NCBI GenBank assembly: GCA_033782935.1
Contig: JAWQEG010001559.1
Location: forward strand, 2,605,001-2,669,000
DNA length: 64,000 nucleotides
Source: Petrolisthes cinctipes
Lineage: Eukaryota; Arthropoda; Malacostraca; Decapoda; Porcellanidae
Direction: 5' to 3'
In this document: positions 1-10,487 of the stretch, one piece after another
How positions within the stretch are numbered: the first letter of the stretch is position 1
How the letters are laid out: each line of letters opens with the position of its first letter
The notes under the pieces: model-generated
Told to the model about the DNA's origin: nothing
The model's database searches: none
The model's input: the letters and a program-made list of their open reading frames with translations, nothing else
Made by a program: the position numbers and the translations under genes

Positions 1-51
1 GAAATGTCCCTATTATGAAGGTTGGGCCGACACTATTCGTGCCCCAATTAA

Positions 52-1460
52 GTTTGCCACTGCACACTGCTTGGAGATATTCCGGGGGCTCGTAAGCCTG
101 ATAACCCTACCTGTAGTCCTTCTACTTCTAAAATACTTACAGCCTTTACCGCATTCCAGGGTCTAGCAACATGCCATGTCCCTGATGCTGTTACTACTCC
201 TCCACCTATAGATGTCACCCCTCCACATCTTGTTGAGCAAGTGTGTGCTGTCCAGACACGTGCTAGTGCCACCCGCATGAAGCGCATACACCCACTCGTA
301 CTCCCTAAGCTGGAACCACTCCAGGTAACCCCAGCTGAATTCTCCCATTTGCAGGAATCTTGTCCCTCTCTTGCAACCTTACGTGACAAAGCCTCCTGTG
401 GACATCCCGAGCCAGCCATGAATGGGGCTTGTGAATGTGTGGCATCTACGCGACCAGGGAATCAAGGAACCCGGAAACTCGTCGTTCCCGCTGATTGCCG
501 AAGGATTGTGCTCCAGGTGGCTCACGAGAGTCCACTCGCTGGCCATTTTTCCCACAGGAAGACAGAAGACAAAGTTAGCAAGCATTTCTTCTGGCCTGCC
601 ATGGCGACAGATATACGGGACTACTGTCAGTCCTGTGACCTGTGCCAACGTAAATCTTCAAGGGGTAGAGTTAAACCTGTTCCTCTCATACCCTTACCTG
701 TCGTTACAGAGCCTTTTTCCAGAGTGGCTGTAGATATTGTTGGACCCCTCTCTCCAATTTCTGCAGAAGGTCACCGTTATATTTTGACACTAATTGATTT
801 TTCCACGGGATTTCCAGAAGCCATCCCTCTGAAGGAGGTAGACTCCATCTCTGTTGCAGAGGCTTTACTGTCCATCTTCTCCTCTCCAGGGTAGGAATAC
901 CTCGTGAGATCCTGAGTGACAGAGGCACACAATTCACATCTCAACTGATGGCCGAACTCCACAAGCTTCTGGGAGTGAAGCTTCGGTTCACTACACCTTA
1001 CCATTCCGCCGGAAATGGATGTGTAGAAAGGTTGCATGGGCCTCTCAAGGCGGTCCTTAGAAAACTGTGCCATGAGAAACCCCGAGAATAGCACCGCTAC
1101 CTGGTTCCTACCTTCTTTGCTCTCCGAGAACTACCAAGTGATCGTACTGGCTTCTTTGCATTCGATCTCCTCTATGGACGAAGTGTAAGAGGACCCTTTA
1201 CTGTTCTGAAGGATTTGTGGGAAGACCGACAGCTGAAGGCAGATGATAGGAACAGTTTGCAGTACGTTATTGAGATGCGGAATAAACTTCAGGAGTGTGC
1301 CCAGCTCGCCGCTCAGCAGGCCGACGTAAGTACTACCCGGTATAAGACTAATTTTGATATGAGATCCCAGGATAGGCAGTTCAAACCTGGAGATGAAGTT
1401 CTCGTTCTGCTTCCTGATGATACTAGGAAATTGCTTGTATCTTGGACTGGTCAGTATTAA
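52..1460 (+). pseudogene. Ty3/Gypsy integrase, Gmr1-like element (broken)
   Basis: Integrase part of a Gypsy pol. The frame is open from about 52 and runs to a stop at 892-894. It holds a pre-integrase segment, an H-H-C-C zinc-binding domain (ending CQSCDLCQ) and the first catalytic Asp in VAVDIVGP. A frameshift near 890 moves the reading to another frame, where the second Asp (LSDRGTQF) and the Glu (NGCVERLHG) lie exactly 35 residues apart, the expected DD35E spacing. In-frame stops interrupt at 1089-1091 and 1458-1460. The C-terminal part has a GPY/F-like stretch beginning WTGQY that continues past the second stop into the next ORF. Integrases join LTR-element cDNA to host DNA. The three lesions make this copy non-functional. 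The protease and gag genes would lie upstream of the window. Confidence 0.9.
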
Positions 1461-1493
1461 ATTCTTGAGAGACGCAACAAAGTAGATTATCTT

Positions 1494-3104
1494 GTGGACG
1501 ATCCTAAAGGACCCAAATTGTATCACGCAAATATTCTTAAACAATACTTTCGGCATACTAGAGTCAACTTAGCCCATGTCTTAGATGAAGTTTCAGTTTC
1601 TGAGGATGAAGAGACATTTCCAAGAGGATTTGTAGAGATGATGGATGAAGATCTGGTTTCCTGTCCAACTGCTTCCCCAAGTCCAAACTCACTCTCCAGT
1701 ACTGAGATAAAGGTTGATCCATCACTAGAGTGGAACAGGCGTGCTTCCTTGGAGGAAGTAATTTTCACCTTCCCTGATGTATTTTCAGAAATGCCTGGCT
1801 CCACGGACACTCTACAACATGACATCATCCTTGCCACCTCCAGCAGGATTAAGGCCAAGCATTATCCGGTGCCGATTCATCTCTGCCCTTACTTTGAGCA
1901 GGAAGTGGAGGATCTCCTCCACCTTGGTATCATTGAACCCTCCTGTTCTCCTCATTGTTCTCCTGTGGTAATGGTACGTAAGGCGGATGGAAGTTATCGG
2001 ATGGCAATAGACTACCGACAATTGAATTCGGTTACAGTTTTTGATGCTGAGCCAACTTGTTCAGCCGAGGGTGACCTTTATAAGTTCTCAGGAGCTGCTT
2101 ATTTTTCGGAGCTCGATCTAGCCAAAGCTTACTATCAGATCCCCTTGACAGACCATGCCAAACCGCTCACAGCCTTTTCCACACACAGAGGATTGATGCA
2201 GTTTTGTCGCCTTCCTTTTGGTCTTGTCACTGCGTGCTCCACCTATATCAGGCTCATGAGAATTATCTTAGCTGACCTGCCAAATGTTTCTTTTTATTTT
2301 GATAACATCTTTATATATTCATCAGATTGGCCTAGTCATCTCTCAACCCTAGCATCAGTACTTAAGCGGCTCAGACTCCACACACTCACTGCTAAGCCCT
2401 CTAAGTGCCGATTTGTTTACTCTTCCCTGCAGTACCTGAGATTTCAACTAGATGGAATGCATCTTTATCCCCTTCAGGACAAGACTGAGGCCCTGAAGCA
2501 AATTGGACTGCCAACAACTAAGAAGAGTCTCCGCAGCTTCCTAGGTATGGTATCGTTTTATCGATGTTTTATTCCCATGGCTTCAGACTTCACCGGACCC
2601 CTCTCTGACCTCCTGAAGAAAGGACAACCTGAACCCTTGCAGTGGACTAAGGATCGTCTGTCTCGATTTAACCATCTTAAGGAGGCCTTGTCCTCTCCAC
2701 CTGTGCTTAAACTTCCTGACCCCACATTACCTTTTGTTCTCAGGTGTGACACATCAAACTTTGGACTAGGGGCAGTCCTTCTACAAGACATTGATGGAAC
2801 CCCTCATCCTGTAGCCTTCGCCAGCAGGAAACTACTGGATCGCGAGCCGAGGTATGCTACCACTGAGAAGGAAGCACTCGCCATCATCTTCGGGGTCAAG
2901 AAGTTCGACTTCTACCTGCGGGGGAAAGAATTTCTACTGGAGACGGACCACAAGCCTCTCGTACATCTTCAGTCCTCGCGATGCTCCAATGACAGAGTAA
3001 TGAGGTGGGCACTTCAGTTACAGAACTACCCATATAGAGTAGTCCACATTGCTGGTCGAGACAATGTTGGGGCAGACCTACTAAGCCGCTGTCCTGGAAA
3101 GTAA
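1494..3104 (+). pseudogene. Ty3/Gypsy reverse transcriptase and RNase H, downstream of integrase
   Basis: 536 codons in the same frame as the preceding integrase C-terminus, so one pol polyprotein is implied. The order is integrase tail and linker (about residues 1-80), RT (about 90-330) and RNase H (about 410-530). RT landmarks include GIIEPS, DGSYRMAIDYRQLN, SELDLAKAYYQIP and LPFGL. The active-site motif reads YFDNIF: the second Asp of the usual YxDD box is replaced by Asn, so the enzyme should be dead even though this ORF is open. RNase H landmarks are RCDTSNFGLGAVL, TEKEALAI and ETDHKPL. No LTR separates integrase from RT. The integrase-RT-RNase H order matches the Gmr1-like group of Ty3/Gypsy elements rather than the usual RT-RNase H-integrase order. 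Confidence 0.92.
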
Positions 3105-3197
3105 AGGTTAATCATTATTTTAATTATGCTGTCCCCTATCAGGTTGCGAGTATTTCTATTTTAATCTACTTACAGTAGATTTTTTAAGAGGGGCTTA

Positions 3198-3990
3198 TGT
3201 AAGGGCCGAAATACTCAACATCTGGATTAATACTCCTGTCTCTCACATCAACTTATGTTTCCTTGTCTGTGTACCCTGTTCATACACATTTATTCCCTTG
3301 TACCAGTTAAGTAATATTTTCCCTTTTCCTAGATAGTAATGTGGTGCATTAGTGGAGGGCGAGAAGAATATAACCGCTTGTTCAGCAGTTTCTTCGACCC
3401 CCCCCCCCCCATCCTTGGGATATCGATGGCAGCACCATCTACACTACTCAACGCTGGCAGCGCCATCTAACCGAGGTTTCGTCTAGGATGGACAACTGAC
3501 TGGTGGCAGAACGGAGCTGCACTTTGAATAGTTAGGAACTCTGAGCCTCCTCAGCCTCCTTCTATCGTGGAGCATATCCATCGCTTGGGCAGCGACTGGT
3601 CTGCCTCCTACAATTGTGTATTCTTGAGACACTACTGTCTCGTAATTGTTACTCCTACCCTTGGGTAACTTTTGTACTCTACTTTTGAGACACTGCTGTC
3701 TCTTGATTGTTGCTCCAATTGTGTAACTGTTTACTCTACTCTTGAGACTCTGCTGTCTCTTAATTGTTGTGTGAAAAGGGATAGTCTCCTTGAGTGGTGC
3801 TGTATTATATATTGGGGTTGTGGAGTGTTTAATATATTTGTCTTCTTCAAACTGTGTTTGTTACAATCCCTCTGATTTTGGTGGTGCAAGAATCCTTAAA
3901 GTTCGAAGAAGTTGCCGACGTGCTACTCTTCGATTCGAGCCTTGACAAGCAGGTATAGCGTTCCGATTAGTCTACCATTTCTACTACTAG
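3198..3990 (+). mobile_element. 3' LTR of the Gmr1-like Gypsy element (3' end uncertain)
   Basis: About 95 bases after the pol stop, a purine-rich tract (AAGAGGGG, near 3187) is followed by a TGTAAGGG start, the expected polypurine tract and LTR boundary. A TATA-like GAATATAAC lies near 3367. The 5' LTR is outside the window, so the 3' end cannot be set by comparison; 3990 is a guess. The segment includes a C-run at about 3401-3410 and the minisatellite described next. Confidence 0.5.
3612..3770 (+). repeat. Tandem repeat inside the LTR, ~55-60 bp unit, about 2.6 copies
   Basis: Three successive blocks share the core CTTGAGAC-CTGCTGTCTC followed by TTGTT and a TGTTTACTCTA-type segment. The second and third units are closest to each other. 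The array lies in the putative R/U5 part of the LTR. Confidence 0.75.
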
Positions 3991-4719
3991 ATGTTCAAAC
4001 CTGGAGGCCCACGAAAGTGATATTATATACTGCACATTAAATTATTATTATTATATTCTTGTATAATGAATGAAGTTCTTCTTTGCAAAATGTTATACTT
4101 ATGAGGCGCAATATTTGGTAAATGGCATGTAGGGTATAATTATTAGCAGCAACACCTATGAATTTGCATGGGTTGTTTAGGAGTTGTTTAACCCATTCCT
4201 GATTAATTATTTAATTTTGTAATGAGTTGAATTTGGTTGAATTTCATAACCTTCCTACGTTTACATACCATATAATAGGTGAAGGGAAGTACAGTATTTC
4301 ATTGGAAATCAGTAGGTAAAACTATGGAATCATGCCAACTTTTTTTTTTAATTAATCTTAAAGGAAATGTTGGGAAAATCAGGGATTTTGGGTGGGGAAA
4401 GGAAATACAAATCATGGAAAAATTGACCAAACCTATACAAGAACGGACTTTGACATTCACCGGTGATATTATTGAAAGTTATATTATTGCATAGAATAGG
4501 GAATGTAGAGGTTTTTAGGAGTCAAAATTAACTAAAACTTTTGTGAATTAAGTCTTCAGGGTATACTGTCTTCACCCATAAATTTTGGGTAATTATAGAC
4601 TTTATTCCCGTACTCTTATCCACTAATTTATATCATTCTAAGATAATTTTCGGTAAATATCTACTCAATTGCCGGTTGGTATTACAATGTTTTTATTTTC
4701 TTTACCCTATAATTATTAC
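3991..4719. other. AT-rich sequence, no recognised feature
   Basis: Contains a 71-codon open frame at 4279-4494. Part of it resembles the sequence that follows the THAP exon near 43560 (GGGATTTTGGGTGGGGAAA type), so it may be a relic of the same repeat. No other supportable gene. Confidence 0.4.
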
Positions 4720-5060
4720 CATTCTTAGACACTTTTCTTCTATGGCAAATTCTTCAGAAATGCCCCATTTCCAAGATAGGGCATGTTCAAATGAAATATT
4801 TTTGAAATTAGCCTGACCTTACCTAACCTAATCTAGACTGCAGCAGACTACCGGGGCCTAACTGGAGCAAACTACCGGCACCTAACCAGAGCAAACTACT
4901 GGCACCTAACCTTGTTAAACTACCATGACCTAACCGGGGCAAAGAACCGGGACCTAGCCGGACACTGCTACAGAACGGCAATAAATTCCATTAAATAATA
5001 CCAAATTTTGAGGTGGTGGTTTGCCCCTGTTCAGATTGGTTGGGTTAGGTTAGATTAGGT
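4720..5060 (+). repeat. Dispersed repeat with an internal ~29-bp tandem array
   Basis: Bases about 4848-4965 hold four diverged copies of a roughly 29-bp unit built around CAAACTACCGGCACCTAACC. The flanking block (TCTTCTATGGCAAATTCTTC, GCCCCATTT, CCTGACCTTACCTAACC) recurs in reverse complement at about 48990-49220, including both flanks. This is therefore a dispersed repeat family, not a chance local array. Confidence 0.75.
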
Positions 5061-5689
5061 CTAACTAATTCAATAACTTTCTTACCTTTATATAGGGAGA
5101 GGTAATTTTTGTACTACATTGCAAATTTAGTTTATTAAGCATGTGTGTTTAATATGTCAAGTACCAGATACTGTATTCCCTTCATTTTAGCTGTTTCTTA
5201 CCATGGTAGGTTACTACATTAAATCCTTTACTTCCAGGACTGCGTGTGTGTACTATGAACGTGCATTCTATGACCCAAAGGATGCATGTAGTTGCATAAC
5301 ATGCAGTCCCATTTAGTTGAAGCACAAGCGGAGTCTCTTCCTTCAGTATCGCCCATCCCCTCGACTTCCTTTGCTGAGAGTAGGTTAAAGCTTATTTACA
5401 GCATACACAAACCATTATTGATACTGTGTATAACATAATTTTTTGTATTAACAAAAAATACTGTAATCCACAGACTTACAGTCATCTGCAAAAATATATA
5501 TTCAATATTTAATTCAAGAAAACTTTTTTCTTTACTATGTATGCCCTGATAATTACATGCAATGGTTCAGAGCAGTTCAGTTGCCTTAACAATGGCACTC
5601 CTCTTGTCGTCTCATTGATACTAACTAGTACCTTGCAGATGTTACTGGTACAATAACCCAGGAAGAGCAAAAGGGAAAGAGGAAGCATG
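5061..5689. other. AT-rich sequence, nothing recognised
   Basis: No coding similarity, RNA gene or clear repeat boundary could be read here. Confidence 0.5.
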
Positions 5690-6535
5690 TCCAAACCATC
5701 TCAGTGTATTACGCTTCACTCTCTCAACCACTCCACACTCAATACCAATTGCCTTCTCACTCATACCACATCTCTCATTACTTTCTCCATCCCACCTTGT
5801 AAGTCCACATGCTCCTTTCAAGTAACTCATTTCCACTGCACCTATTCTAGACTCATGAGCCCTACTCCATGTCCAGGGACTCGCGCCCCCTGGTGTTGTG
5901 ACGGTTTGGCCCCCATAGCTTCCTTCCTTGGCAGCCTTGGGGGGTGGTTGAAGACTGCAACGCACACAACCACACTCGCCAACAACACAACATACATTCT
6001 CTGAGGGCATTGTGGGAAATCCCGGTTCAGGCCATGGCCTTCCTCAGGAGCTCGGGGCTGCTCGGCCAGACAGCTTGAGGAACTTCAACAACAACAATTC
6101 CATGACCATGTCTCCGAAGCATATGTCAGTGTTGGCAGGATTATACTATTTCGTAGTCCTCTTTTCACTTCCATACTCACACTTCTACCTTTCATAATCC
6201 TCCCCAGTGATCCTATGACCTGTCTACCCCTCACTGCTCTCTCCCTGATTTCTCCTTCCATACTTCCATGTTTACACATTACTGTACCCAGGTACTTAAA
6301 CTCCTTCACTTCCTCCATCCTCTCACCTCCTAGAGTTATGTCACATTTAGTCCTAGTTGGTACTCACACTCTGTAGAGTGTGACAAAGTCAATCACTTCA
6401 ATTTCTGCCCTCAGAAATACCATCACCTTACTTTTACCAACATTCACCTTCTGTTTCCTTCGTTTACACACGGACTGAAACTCATCCACCACTCTCTGTA
6501 ACTCCATTTCAGTACTGTACTGAATATAGGTAAAT
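5690..6535 (-). pseudogene. LINE reverse transcriptase C-terminal fragment, split by a SINE-like insertion
   Basis: Reading the minus strand from about 6535 down gives a non-LTR RT tail: a VNVGKSKVM segment, then at 6318 MEEVKEFKYLGTVM, then GEIRERAVRGRQVIGSLGR and a TLTYASETWSWN segment that stops at the insertion. The frame resumes below 5873 with ESRIGAVEMSYLKGACG and ends near RVKRNTLRWFGH. These phrases are typical of the thumb and C-terminal part of a LINE RT (endonuclease-reverse-transcriptase type). Fingers, palm and endonuclease are missing. Stops and frameshifts near 6360 and 5700 show it is dead. Confidence 0.85.
5873..6096 (+). mobile_element. SINE-like short retroposon with (AAC)n tail
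   Basis: This 224-bp block interrupts the LINE reading frame exactly and ends in AACTTCAACAACAAC. It is flanked by near-identical 8-mers, ACTCCATG (5865-5872) and ATTCCATG (6097-6104), a probable target duplication with one mismatch. Its last ~42 bp recur at 7362-7403 with their own target duplication. There is no ORF of note, and tRNA-type A/B boxes were not convincing. It could instead be the 3' end of a LINE. Confidence 0.7.
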
Positions 6536-6777
6536 AGGTTAATTTTTTAGTGGGACTTCATTCACTGCCATGTCTTTGTTGTACTGTTTAGAATCGCATT
6601 TAAGGGCTACATCAGTCCACGATTATGTATAATAACAGTAATTTATGATTAGAGTAGTCCACGACCATTTTCAAGATAAACACGATGTTGTGTTATTCTT
6701 TTGTTGAAGGTGGCATTTATGAAAACATATGGTCATTATATTCATTCCAGACTGCTAACTTGTTTCTTTCCTCCTAC

Positions 6778-7100
6778 AAAGATGCCAGATGTCACAGAGG
6801 AACAGCTGAAGAACCTTAAGCAGTGTTCAGAGCGTACAGGGAGGCTATAAAGAAAACGGGCAACCCTGTATGGCGAGAGACCCCTGGATAGGCCACAGAC
6901 AGTTTCCTGCGGTCTTGCACCAACACAGGAGGGTGCTTCCTCTCATGAGGGGGAGTTGTCGGCTGAATAGGAAGAGGGTGAACCACTGCACCTCCCTTCA
7001 CGGCCAAGTGGCTTTGCACCACGGGTGAAGAGACGTCGTGTGCAACCTCCATCACATACAGAACGGATGGAAAGATGCATATAAACTTAACAATATAACA
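6778..7100 (+). pseudogene. Unassigned degraded coding segment
   Basis: A forward frame begins MPDVTEEQLKNLKQCSERT at 6781, right after a pyrimidine-rich stretch ending in CAAAG that could be a splice acceptor. It continues with two interruptions through a charged segment including PRVKRRRVQPPSHTER. The amino-acid-like composition over about 100 codons suggests a former exon of a transposon or gene. The family is not recognised. A long minus-strand frame over the same bases is probably its shadow. Confidence 0.3.
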
Positions 7101-7248
7101 CAACTAGTCTTGCTAATCAGAGGAAAATTATTGATACTTTTAAAGAAGCACAAATTGTAAGAAATTATTTGTTGAAGAGTATTTTCAACATTCCTGTTGA
7201 ACACAAGGACCCTCAGAAAGATGAGGAAAATTAGGCTACACCCTATAG

Positions 7249-7475
7249 GAGAGGTTTTCCACTGTGGTTTAGGTCATCAACCGCTACAGGTAACCATTAC
7301 GGCAGGGTTAACATAAGTATTTTTACGAAGGTGATTGGTGTGCTATGAAACCCCTGCCATACGGGGCTGCTCGGCCAGACAGCTTGAGGAACTTCAACAA
7401 CAACCCCTACCATAATGGTTACCTATAATGGCTGAAGACCTAAAACACAATGGAAGACTTCTCCATTCTCCAATC
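7249..7475. mobile_element. Foldback (palindromic) repeat with ~65-bp arms
   Basis: Bases 7249-7309 and 7404-7475 are imperfect reverse complements (GGTAACCATTACGG pairing with CCATAATGGTTACC, and AGGTCATCAACC with GGCTGAAGACCT). The intervening loop is about 95 bp, of which 42 bp are a retroposon fragment. This fits a small foldback or MITE-like element. Confidence 0.7.
7362..7403 (+). mobile_element. 5'-truncated copy of the (AAC)n-tailed retroposon
   Basis: These 42 bp match the last part of the 5873-6096 element. They are flanked by an 11-bp duplication, CCCCTGCCATA (7351-7361) and CCCCTACCATA (7404-7414). Extreme 5' truncation with a target duplication is the hallmark of LINE-driven retroposition. 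Confidence 0.8.
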
Positions 7476-7484
7476 TTTGGACCA

Positions 7485-8097
7485 TGTACAGTAGAATAAC
7501 AACATGTACCAGACGCCCTCTTGAAACAACCCCCCTTCTCCAAACCACAAGGAGGGTCTCCTTCTCCCCTCTGAGCTCATCTATTTAGCTGTCATCTCTT
7601 TACAAACAAAGAGAGAGAGAGAGAGGGAGAGAAAGTGGGAGAGAGAGAGAAAGGGAGAGAAAGTAGAAAGAGAGAGAGAGAAGAATTGGGTGGAGCTTAG
7701 ACAAGGACTCCACCCCTTTTCAAGAAGATAATAATAATAATAATATCTGAATAGACTTGGCATCTTCCAATAGAGAATGTATATAAGCAGTGAAGTTGAA
7801 CTAATATGTAGGATTTCCTAAACTGACTCCCAGGGCTATAACCTGTCTCCATAAGAGAGAGACACAGGCATATAAGATAAGGCATTAAATATAATTCCCT
7901 GTATAGAGATAAGTATGTATAAATAAATTAAGCCTAAAGAAACTTGTGCAGTCACTTTACCTAAGAACACCACTACGCCGAGCTCGCTACCTAATACCAC
8001 AACAACCACAACAACAACAACAACTACTACGACTACACTTCGGACTAAGGTACTGTATCAGATCCTGAACGAGTTAAAGCCTTAGAGGACTGGTACA
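7485..8097 (+). mobile_element. 5' LTR of short non-autonomous LTR element (family B)
   Basis: 613 bp, TGTACAG...GGTACA. Nearly identical to 9296-9899: the visible differences are a few bases, including a missing CAA-type triplet. It contains a (GA)n-rich U3 stretch at 7612-7690, a TATATAA box at 7780-7786 and an AATAAA signal at 7922-7927. It is preceded by target duplication ACCA (7481-7484). A putative primer site TGGCAGCGGTG follows at 8104. Confidence 0.92.
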
Positions 8098-9295
8098 TTT
8101 TGATGGCAGCGGTGTTTTGCAACAAAGCAAGTTGCAAGGTAAAGACTTCACGGGAGTACAGTGACTAACATAGTTCAAGGACAAGTTGAAGGAATCTGCT
8201 TGTAAATTCTCTCAAGTAATTTCTTCAGTGGGTAATCTTACGACCTCTAACGAGGGAGATAAACCACAAATTCTTAACCTACAAGAAACACCTGCTTCAA
8301 CATAACTGCAACTGACCTACAGAGAACCTCATCTACTTCATTACAAACAATCATCACTTCATCACTACGGCGATCCTGTTACGTAAATGCTTTCGTAAGG
8401 ACAACGCCATCACTCCATCACCTCCACGCTGACGCCGCCTCCTTATACGTAAATTCTCTCGTAAAAAGGCAAGTCATCGTTCATCATCAATTTTAATTTC
8501 CACTATCTATACTTACCTGCTGATACACAATTAACATTAATTTACCCTAATCACCCTACACATGGTATGGTTACAGGCTACTATAAAGAAACGGACTCAT
8601 AGGAAATACGATCCAAGGGGATCGTTACCTTGCCTAATAAACATAAACGTGCTTGACAACATGAAATAATCTTTTCCACCTTTAAACATATTTCATTTAA
8701 AGTCGACTTGTTTAACATCTCCTCATTATCAGTTGTTTCGGAAAAAGTGCAACTATTATGTTATTCAAGGAGAATAGGCTTCAATCATCCTTATTATATA
8801 ATTTGATTCCTCCATATATTGAAAAATAAAAATAAAACTGAGTACCAATGTTTATTATCCACTGTCTTATCTTTCTGCCATGTACTATCATATTTATGTA
8901 TTGTATAAGAACGAACTATTGAGGTATACTGAATTATGTTGTATTGAAAAGAATAGGACTGTTATTTCACAGCCTAGCAACACGGCCCCCTTATTAATGT
9001 GTGAACCTTTAGCATAGGTTAGCTTATATACACACAATAACATGCACCTAGCTAAACACATTCATTTTAAGATGATTTTTATGTGACAATGTATTAATAT
9101 TCATGTATTAATGATACTATCTATGTTCATTTATGTACAAGATGTGCCTATGTCTTAATGTCTATTTTAGGTTACTATACATGTCTTCATTGTTACTATG
9201 TTAATTATCATATACCCTACCAACATTGTGAACTGGCCTTCTATTAAATAAAGCTTTAATGCCTGGAGGGCCAGGCGGGTAGCGTGATAGAGCGA
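8098..9295 (+). mobile_element. Internal region of the non-autonomous family B element, no coding capacity
   Basis: 1.2 kb without gag or pol. Bases 8098-8488 match 16213-16600, and bases 8480-9295 match 25424-26233, the two ends of the long family B element. The junction lies in TTCATCATC (8480-8488), a 9-mer also present at both breakpoints in the parent (16592-16600 and 25424-25432). The element is therefore a deletion derivative that keeps leader and 3' region only. Mobility would need proteins supplied in trans. Confidence 0.9.
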
Positions 9296-9899
9296 TGTAC
9301 AGTAGAATAACAACATGTACCAGACGCCCTCTTGAAACAACCCCCCTTCTCCAAACCACAAGGAGGGTCTCCTTCTCCCCTCTGAGCTCATCTATTTAGC
9401 TGTCATCTCTTTACAAACAAAGAGAGAGAGAGAGAGGGAGAGAAAGTGGGAGAGAGAGAGAAAGGGAGAGAAAGTAGAAAGAGAGAGAGAGAAGAATTGG
9501 GTGGAGCTTAGACAAGGACTCCACCCCTTTTCAAGAAGATAATAATAATAATAATATCTGAATAGACTTGGCATCTTCCAATAGAGAATGTATATAAGCA
9601 GTGAAGTTGAACTAATATGTAGGATTTCCTAAACTGACTCCCAGGGCTATAACCTGTCTCCATAAGAGAGAGACACAGGCATATAAGACAAGGCATTAAA
9701 TATAATTCCCTGTATAGAGATAAGTATGTATAAATAAATTAAGCCTAAAGAAACTTGTGCAGTCACTTTACCTAAGAACACCACTACGCCGAGCTCGCTA
9801 CCTAATACCACAACAACAACAACAACTACTACGACTACACTTCGGACTAAGGTACTGTATCAGATCCTGAACGAGTTAAAGCCTTAGAGGACTGGTACA
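9296..9899 (+). mobile_element. 3' LTR of short non-autonomous LTR element (family B)
   Basis: 604 bp, TGTACAG...GGTACA, followed by ACCA (9900-9903), which repeats the ACCA before the 5' LTR. Near identity of the two LTRs implies recent insertion. The internal region ends GATAGAGCGA before the LTR, a weak polypurine tract. Confidence 0.92.
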
Positions 9900-9903
9900 A
9901 CCA

Positions 9904-10200
9904 TAACCATTTTTTCACAATCATCATTCCTACATGTGTGCATTTTTCATTGATTGTGTGAGTGCTGAACCAAGTACTGTACCATATCTACAGGAAGATT
10001 CATATACATATTATAATATTTATTACATGTATATTATACGCTGTACATATGCATTTAAGACATGAAATACAGAACTTATTTACAGTGTTTAAGAAGCAAT
10101 AGCAGATCATATTCACATCATATGTTCAAACTGTAATCTATTTTCATGAATGCAAGCTCGTACCCATTTTACCATGTTAGCAGAGACTTGTGTAGGGTTG
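9904..10200. other. AT-rich sequence, nothing recognised
   Basis: No gene, RNA or repeat boundary seen between the family B element and the palindrome. Confidence 0.5.
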
Positions 10201-10402
10201 CTACAGTAATGTTTACAATTGCTGTTTCAATGTTAGTTTTCAGTTCGTCTAATGTGTGTGGGTTATTCTGATAGACCACGCCTTTCAGATGACCCCATAA
10301 AAAGTAATTGGGAGATGTAAGGCGTGGTCTATCAGAATAACCCACACACATTAGACGAACTGAAAGCTAACATTGAAACTGCAATTGTCAACATTACTGT
10401 AA
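10165..10402 (-). pseudogene. Transposase C-terminal fragment duplicated as a palindrome
   Basis: The minus frame 10351-10169 contains LTSPNYFLWGHLKGVVY followed by TLDELKTNIETAIVNI, typical of the C-terminal end of mariner/Tc1-like (DDE superfamily) transposases. Bases about 10203-10281 are repeated in reverse complement at about 10320-10400, so the GVVYQNNPHTLDELK part is encoded on both strands, with the PNYFLWG part in the ~40-bp centre. The catalytic domain is absent. The exact superfamily is uncertain. Confidence 0.7.
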
Positions 10403-10487
10403 CGTTTCTTTTGAATAACCCTGTATAATGCATATATATTTTTGTACTTTGTGTGATATTGTACCTTAATTTTGTTTAGATAAGAAA

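Noticed and set aside
7581..7763. Ser/Leu-rich minus-strand ORF repeated at 9392-9574
   Set aside because: Translation of the GA-rich U3 of the family B LTR, identical because the LTRs are.
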